Shown here piece after piece: positions 57,456 through 64,000 of a DNA stretch of 64,000 nucleotides. The position numbers were made by a program, and so were the translations under genes. Source of the DNA: Escarpia spicata (taxonomy: Eukaryota; Annelida; Polychaeta; Sabellida; Siboglinidae); contig OZ023213.1 in NCBI GenBank assembly GCA_963995525.1, positions 22,408,278 to 22,472,277 on the forward strand. Direction: 5' to 3'. Positions within the stretch are counted from its first letter, which is position 1. Each line of letters starts with the position of its first letter. A model generated the notes under the pieces. It was not told the DNA's origin. It searched no databases and worked only from the letters and a program-made list of their open reading frames with translations.

Positions 57456-60244
57456 ACAAATAACAGTCTGGAAAACTCTTCTGAAGCTGGATATAAATGT
57501 GTTTGTTTAAATGCAAGGAGTATAGTAAACAAAAGAAATGAACTAAACATTATGGTAGAAGATATTGACCCTCATATAATAGGTATAACCGAATCCTGGA
57601 CCACCACCGATATATCAAATGCTGAATTGGGACTGACAGGATATGTAATGTTTAGAAAAGATAGAATAGGAAGAAAGGGAGGTGGAGTTATTTTATATAT
57701 TAAAGAATCTATTCAGGCTTATGAAATAAAATTAGAAAGAGAAGCAGATTGCGAAGAAGCTGTTTGGTGTAACATAGTTACAGGAAACTCAACGTTAACA
57801 GTTGGGTTAGTTTATCGAAGTCCAAACATAAGCATAGAAGAGAATGAAAAAATACAAAACGCTATAAGGGAAGTAAGCAAACGGGACTGTATTATTATGG
57901 GGGATTTTAACCATGGGCATATAAAATGGAAATCTCTACAGAGTATGGGGAGAGAGGACCACAAGTTTTTAGTTTTAGTTCAAGATACATTCCTTTCTCA
58001 ACATGTGCTAGAACCAACAAGGGGTGAGAATGTGTTAGACATAGTTTTGTCCTCACAGAATGAATTAGTTGACAATGTCAAGATATGTGAGCCACTGATA
58101 CATTTTACCATCAAAGTAAAATCAGAAAGGAATAGCAAAAAGCAGTATAGGAGAAATTTCCACAAAGGAAGGTATAAGGACATGAGGAAATATTTAGCAA
58201 AGATAGACTGGAATAAGACACTGAAAAATAAGACGGCAATAGAATGCTGGAATATATTAAAGAGTGAAATTAAGTGCATAATCGATAAATTTGTACCCTT
58301 CAAAAAACAAGGAAAACGGTCCAAAAAGAAACACTTATCGAAAGAAGCCATTAGAAAAATTAAGTATAAACAAATGATGTGTAAGTCATATAGATGTACT
58401 TGAAATGATGAAGACTACAACAATTATAAAAAAGCACTTAACCAAGCTACAGCTGAAATTAGAAATTCAAAGAGAAGCTATGAACAACAATTAGCTAGTA
58501 ATATAAAACATGACAGCAAGAGTTTTTATGCGTATGTTCGAAGCAAACAGAAAGTTCAAGATAAGGTCGGTCCTCTAGAAGATAGTGCTGGAAATATAAT
58601 ATCAGAGGGATTCATAATGGCAGAAGACCTGAATGAGTACTTTAGTTCAGTGTTTGCCAGGGAAGATATTAGTTCACTGCCAATACCAGAGGCTAAGTTC
58701 AAGGGGGCAGATTCAGACTATTTAGGACAATTAATTGTATCCCCGGAAATGGTAGCTAAGAAAATAAGGGCTATGAAGGATAATAAATCACCTGGAGTGG
58801 ATGGTATTCCACCCAAACTACTATTGGAAATTGTAGAACAAATTAGCATACCACTTGCAACAGTTTTCAACTTGTCATTAGAAGAGGGAGTGGTTCCTTT
58901 TGAATGGAAAGAAGCAAACATTATACCGTTATTCAAAAAAGGTTCGAGAAACAAGTCAGAGAACTATAGACCAGTGAGTTTAACATCAGTGATTTGTAAA
59001 TTATTAGAAAGACTAATTAAAGATCACATGGTGGATTTTCTTGTTAAACAAAACTTGATAAACCCATCTCAACATGGTTTTTTTAAAGCGAGGTCATGCT
59101 TAACAAATATGTTATGTTTTTTGGAAGACATCACTAAGTGGGTAGATGAGGGATCACCAGTAGATATCGTCTACTTAGATTTTCAAAAAGCTTTTGACAA
59201 AGTACCACATCAAAGATTACTGCTTAAACTAAAGGCCCATGGCATAGGAAATGGTATAATAAACTGGATAGAACAATGGCTGATTGACAGAAGACAACGT
59301 GTAGTAGTTGATGGGGAGGCTTCAAACTGGAAATCGGTATTGAGTGGGGTACCACAGGGATCAGTATTAGGTCCTATATTATTCTTAATATACATCAACG
59401 ATTTCGATGATGAAATAACAAGCAAGGTGTTGAAATTTGCGGATGATACAAAAGTGTTTAGAAGGATTAAAAGTGATGGAGATAGACAGCATTTACAAGA
59501 TGATCTTGACAGGTTGATCAAATGGTCTGAAAAGTGGCAAATGATGTTCAATTTTGGGAAATGTAAATGCCTCCACATAGGACATGGGAACGAAGAGGTA
59601 GAATATACAATGGGGGGTACTGTACTAAGTACTACTGTAAAAGAAAAGGACTTAGGGTTAACCGTTTGTGCTGATATGAAGATTTCAGAGCGGTGCGGAA
59701 TTGCAGCTTCAAAGGGAAATCAAATCCTTGGATTAATTAGGCGAAACATAACGTATAAGGAAAAAGAGCTAATAATACCGCTGTACAAAACAATAGTTAG
59801 GCCTCATTTAGAATATTGTATTCAAGCGTGGAGGCCATATCGCAGGAAGGACATAGATATGCTAGAAAGAGTGCAGAGGAGAGCAACTAAAATGATACCA
59901 AATCTGAGGGATCTTAGTTATGAAATACGCCTAAAAAATGCGGTTTAACAACACTAGAGACCAGGAGATTGAGAGGAGATCAGATAGAAGTGTTTAAAAT
60001 ATTGAAGGGTTATGAAAATATTGATAGAAATATGTTTTTCTCAGTTAAGAAAGATAGAAGGACTAGAGGACATGATCTTGCATTAGCAAAGGAGCAGAGT
60101 AGATTGGATATAAGAAAGTTTTCATTTTCACAAAGGACTGTAAATGAATGGAACAGATTACCTGCTGATTGTGTGGATGCTAGTAGCGTGAATATGTTTA
60201 AAAATAAAATCGACACATACCTCAGACGGGCGGGATACACATAG
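57456..60244 (+). pseudogene. CR1 ORF2: endonuclease and reverse transcriptase, two breaks
   Basis: The open frame starts after TAA at about 57,455; CVCLNARSIVNKRNELNIM is the endonuclease start, then GITESWTT (catalytic Glu), RKGGGVILYIK, VGLVYRSPN, IIMGDFNH. TGA at about 58,402 splits off the RT part: KDNKSPGVDGIPPKLLLEIV, NYRPVSLTSVICKLLERLI, VYLDFQKAFDKVPHQRLLLK, LSGVPQGSVLGPILFLIYIN, and the active site KFADDTKVF. Near 59,937 an A run is one base out of register; the last part FKILKGYENID, FSQRTVNEWNRLPADCVDA, MFKNKIDTYLRRAGYT is in another frame. All catalytic residues remain. Confidence 0.88.
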
Positions 60245-60400
60245 ATAAAAAGGTCGGACTCTCGATAAGTCAAGGGCTTCCTTGTCCACCTGCTACCTAG
60301 AGTTAATTCTCTGGGTGGCAATCTTGTTAAATCTTGTTATTTTTAATTATGTCACAATCACACGCGATCACGCTGTTAGGTGTAGCTCTCAGTTGCCCAA

Positions 60401-60443
60401 GTGATCAGTCCCCATCGTCACCGGTGACGATGGGACTGATCAC
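60401..60443. terminator. 43-bp near-perfect hairpin just after the CR1
   Basis: gtgatcagtccccatcgtcacc then ggtgacgatgggactgatcac: arms of 21-22 bp with one unpaired C and no loop. It lies about 55 bp after the CR1 end. Typed as terminator only for want of a better class; it may be a MITE or chance. Confidence 0.35.
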
Positions 60444-60449
60444 TCATGA

Positions 60450-61550
60450 CCCTTTTTTCTGGTCACGCCTTTTGTCAATAATCCGTTAAAAAACATGTTC
60501 ATACCCGATTTATAGGTATACCGCATTGGCTAAAAGATCTTTTCAAACTGTCCGCGTGAGGTCAGTACTCTAGTAGCTCTGCGATGATGTTTTGCCGTTG
60601 ACGCGATAATACTGACACCGTGTGGTGGCGCCACCGTTTGTTGAGTAAATTTCACGTCGAAATTCCTGCGAGGAATTGGCCGCAAATAACACTGGATACC
60701 TGGAATAGTGTTTATTGACATCGGAAATCTTCTATGACTGTCAAGTAAGTAATACAATATACGTCAACCAGTTTAGAAACTACACGTGAAATGTAACTAA
60801 TTAATGTAGTATTCGTGAAACAAAATCACACAACATGCTTATTAGAATAACAAGTTGACAAGCCACGGCCCACGGGGATCCGATGTGGCGGGCCCAGATT
60901 AAGCTGTGTCCAGTTTCTCCGCCTACACTCGGCCCGCGACGGTAGCGGGCCCATAGCAGCCCTCTAAGTTATTTTTTGTTTTCTAGGGGCCAACTGGCTC
61001 CTATCTACATTTTTTAGGAGCCAAATTAAAAAAGTATCAGCCAAGTAATTGTGTGCGTATATATGCAACTGTGTTTTCAGTACCAATTTAATCCAAATTA
61101 ACCACAGATGTTCGTTTGAAATATAAATAAATTTAAAACATGTATGAATATGTGGCCAGATACTAACTTTATGCATTATAACATGGTACACTGGCAAATT
61201 AATAACAGTCATGTGGAATCCCTGAAATTACCAATAATTAACAGTAAATATACGTGATGCATGTATACTTGTAGGTACACTGATTTTCTGTTTCAAAATT
61301 CTGTTTCAGAAAAATACAATGTCAAATAATGCATTTTCCATGTCAAATGATGCTATTCCTGGTTAAGGTGGAAAAGAAGCCGATTTATGTTCAGAAAAGT
61401 TATATTTTATTTCAAAGTTAACTTTGAGAAATAATACATTCTGTCAAATATTTAAAATATCACAATGTTATGATCTATGCATCTGAATAATACTGTTTTA
61501 CTGTGTGGTTAACTTTTCTAACAACATTTATTTGTGCAATATTTGCAACA
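60450..61550. other. No gene recognised
   Basis: Includes a GC-rich stretch (60,865-60,960) and AT-rich sequence. No domain-bearing ORF. Confidence 0.5.
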
Positions 61551-61554
61551 CAGT

Positions 61555-61715
61555 AACAATCGTACATAATCAATTTACATAATAAAATAATTCCTCTCAC
61601 ACAATAACATAAATGACTGGTTGTTTCTAATGCAGCAGTGCTTAATATATAAGTTAACAAATGTAAATTACACAAGCAGTCATATATTATGAATGTATAA
61701 ATCACTGATGCTGTT
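61555..61715 (+). repeat. Dispersed repeat, copy B (also at 10,985)
   Basis: Counterpart of 10,985-11,155: cgtacataatcaatttaca, aataattcctctcaca, aacataaatgactggttgtt, taatgcagcagtg, aatcactgatgctgttt. Confidence 0.8.
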
Positions 61716-61727
61716 TAACTAAAAAAA

Positions 61728-63066
61728 TTTCGGTACTCAAGTACTCGAGTAAATTATTGAAGTACTTGTATTCATAAAACTTATGGGTCATGGACTCGTA
61801 CTCATTGTACTCAGATTTTACGAGTACATCTGAGTACTTAAGGAAAATATATTATTTGTAGTTGTAAAATGAAACTTTCCTGAAATATTTAAATGTTCAA
61901 CTATTTTTTAAATACTGTGTTATTTCTGATAGAATACCACCTTACCATCCCTACACATAGTACACCCTCATTCTCTGACAACCATGACTATGATACCCAA
62001 ACATGGCAACAGACAACATCTTTTTTCAGTCAGAAACACCCTGTTAAGCAAACAAGAATTATAGGCTATCTGTTCAGGCCATCAACCTGTTTGTTTAACT
62101 AAGCCACCAGGATGTCCATAAAGAGCCAGTTAGCAGTTAACCCACCAGCTAGACAGGAAATGCCTTTGATGTAGTCAGGAGGGTAGCCAGAAGTTCTGGT
62201 AAAGGATACTTTGGCCATGGACAGTTGGGCAACAGACATTTTGATAATCAGACATTTTGGTAATTGGACATTTCAGTAATCGTACATTTGGGTAAAACTA
62301 TTAAAAATAATCAGAATTAATGGTCATTTTTAAAGATCTGGTAACCACACATTTTGTAATAGGACATTTCAGTAAGACCAACAAAATTAATAATCTTTAC
62401 AGTGTGTACCTCTTTTTACAAAACTATTTAGGAAACTTAGTGGCTAATAACAGTTGTTTAATATGAATGAATGTGAACTACGGTTGTATTAAGTAACAAT
62501 TTATTCAATCCAAAGTAACAGAAATATTCAGCTCAAAAACTTCTGATTCTGCATATTACACATGCAGCATCAGAAGTCCACCAAGTTTTATTGTCCAGCA
62601 GTGTTTTTACGGCTAATGGCGACCATGCCTCTTGGCTGACAGTGCTAACTGCTAAGATCAAGAACTGCCAGTCTTCCTCTGTAGAGGTAAGGTAGCTCAA
62701 GTCAGACTGCCTCCTACACTAGTATAATCCGGTGCCTGCAACCTGGCTAAAAAGTCCAAAGGGGATTATGGACATGTGCTAACCCTCTCTAAAACCAGTA
62801 ATCTATGATCAGAAAATATTAATTGCAAACTTATAATATCAACAAAAAATCAATCAACTGCCATTGCATATTCACTTGTGCTGAGTTATATAAATTAGAT
62901 TAATTAATAAAATGTAAAATGTGTTAATATATATATTTTTTTAATGTATTTGTACTTTTACTCGTACTCGTGAGAATGTACTTGTACTCGTACTCAGCAA
63001 TGTATTCGTACTCATCCATCATCAAAGTACTCGTACTCATGAAAATGTACTCATCCCCAGGTCTGG
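61728..63066. mobile_element. Non-autonomous element with GTACTCGT-rich ends (hAT-like?)
   Basis: Both ends are dense in gtactcgtactc-type motifs (61,733-61,845 and 62,945-63,055), in partly inverted arrangement, around about 1.1 kb of AT-rich DNA with no transposase. Such subterminal motif clusters are common in hAT-type elements. Terminal repeats and target duplication were not resolved. Confidence 0.4.
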
Positions 63067-63411
63067 TCTCTTGCGTGTTATGCTATCTTACAGTTCATGC
63101 AATCAGCAAACTAAGTCCTAATCATAAAAAACATAAATTATTACTAAATATATCATCAAAGTGTGAGAGAAATTGCAAAATATGAATCCTACAATGCACA
63201 GGGCACATGCAAATCAGCGCATATGATTGGAGGAGAAGACAAGGTGGCGTCGGATTTTCAGACAGAGGTACCAAAAACGGACCTTGTGCACGTTTGTGCA
63301 ACCAGTCAATATGTCAAAACTAGAATAAAGTTATCTCAGACATAGTTCTTTATCCTTCGGCGTATATATATGCCATAGATATGTAGAACAGCCTGGATTT
63401 GAAGCTGTGCA

Positions 63412-63440
63412 CAGTCAAACCTCTCTTTGTGGTCAACTCA
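63412..63440. mobile_element. pogo-like MITE end fragment
   Basis: cagtcaaacctctctttgtg, ggtcaac resembles the terminal repeat of the MITE at 3,946. No right end found within 300 bp. Confidence 0.35.
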
Positions 63441-63444
63441 GTAT

Positions 63445-64000
63445 GTTATAGTGTATGATGTTGAATTAGCTAAGATGTTGCTCACTTCAGTCACTTGACT
63501 TCTCAACTTTCAAGTGTCAATATGTATGACTAGAATCGACCAAAATAACAAAATGTGCAAATGCATTTCATCTTCAACCCATGCATGCCTTAGCTCCTGT
63601 TGTGTAGATGCACACTTTTAAATTCATAAGCATGTTGCCCGACATAACTATGTGTAATTTTCTGACTCTGTGAGACTTCTGCACCCTTTCCCGTGAACAT
63701 GTTCCAAGTGGATGACAAGCATTTCCCACATGAACACATATTTGGGATGGAAACGGTTGTCAAAGAACTAACTGTAACAAACAATAATAGTATGTTTACT
63801 TGTGTGATTTATTAAAACAACTGTAGCTGTATACGGAGTAAAATCATTTTGTTTACTGTGGATGTTTTTTTATTTGTAGTCATTTGCAATGTAGTAAATG
63901 TACCATAATATACCTGGGTTAAACAAGGCTGCTCATAGGCAATAACAAGATAAAATTAAGCATTTGTTCTACAAGTAGTGATGTTAAAAATAAAATGTGT
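63445..64000. other. No gene recognised
   Basis: AT-rich end of the window; short ORFs only. Confidence 0.5.

Larger units (their letters stand above)
56700..60345 (+). mobile_element. CR1-like non-LTR retrotransposon, nearly complete
   Basis: ORF1 (56,705-57,387) with an SGNH esterase domain, ORF2 (about 57,456-60,244) with endonuclease and RT, then a 3' untranslated tail ending ggcaatcttgttaaatcttg. Breaks are few: one frameshift in ORF1, one TGA and one frameshift in ORF2. The same 3' end occurs at 35,961-36,392 and 41,513, so the family has several copies. The youngest-looking element of the window. Confidence 0.9.

Noticed and set aside
63590..63784. 64-aa minus-strand ORF with a CSCGKC phrase
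   Set aside because: Too short and isolated to support a zinc-binding protein; no neighbouring exon.

Overview
The window is animal nuclear DNA: split exons with GT/AG introns, dense simple repeats, tRNA-derived SINEs, three kinds of non-LTR retrotransposon, Ty3/gypsy fragments and a Polinton/Maverick. The mix suggests a marine invertebrate, perhaps a mollusc or other lophotrochozoan, but nothing here fixes the species. The only convincing host gene is on the plus strand at 0.7-6.3 kb: the C-terminal half of an SVOP/SV2-like major facilitator transporter. Its exons follow each other in phase, and its last exon may encode a heptad-repeat tail. A hAT transposase remnant (1-418), a long 30-bp minisatellite (8,975-10,095), a MITE, SINEs and a Mutator-like transposase remnant (13.1-13.85 kb) surround it.

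The centre of interest is 15.6-31.6 kb, a decayed Polinton read entirely on the minus strand. In transcription order it holds an unrecognised remnant, a small membrane protein, the FtsK/HerA-type packaging ATPase, a 118-residue conserved Polinton protein, a second conserved protein (starting MALVDPRLL), the RVE integrase with chromodomain-like end, an acidic two-helix membrane protein, the penton (minor capsid) protein, a PX-like basic protein, the double-jelly-roll major capsid protein and the adenain-like cysteine protease. Genes are packed end to end with overlaps, as in a viral late block. Most are broken by nonsense codons or frameshifts. No protein-primed DNA polymerase is visible.

The MALVDPRLL gene is split by a 9,260-bp insertion (20,660-29,919). 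This insertion is a giant foldback: two arms of about 4-5 kb in inverted orientation around a 366-bp centre, with a 63-bp identical terminal inverted repeat. It has 5'-AG...CT-3' ends and lies in what looks like a 6-bp target duplication (ACTTAA/ACTTGA). Those are the termini and target-site size known for Polintons, so the insert may be a non-autonomous satellite moved by a Polinton integrase. Its arms are built of nested tandem arrays (a GTGTTATCGCG motif with hairpins, a 53-bp array, a CACT array, a 125-bp array) and carry no recognisable transposase.

The rest (31.7-64 kb) is repeat-on-repeat: a 3.4-kb segment with a gypsy integrase (31,765-35,169) repeated at 52,553-55,324; a nearly perfect 432-bp palindrome of a CR1 3' end (35,961-36,392); an L2-like element (38.5-41.3 kb, minus); a gypsy element lacking its RT core (44.5-47.9 kb, minus); an RTE-like element (48.8-52.4 kb, plus); and a nearly intact CR1-like element with an SGNH-esterase ORF1 (56.7-60.3 kb, plus).
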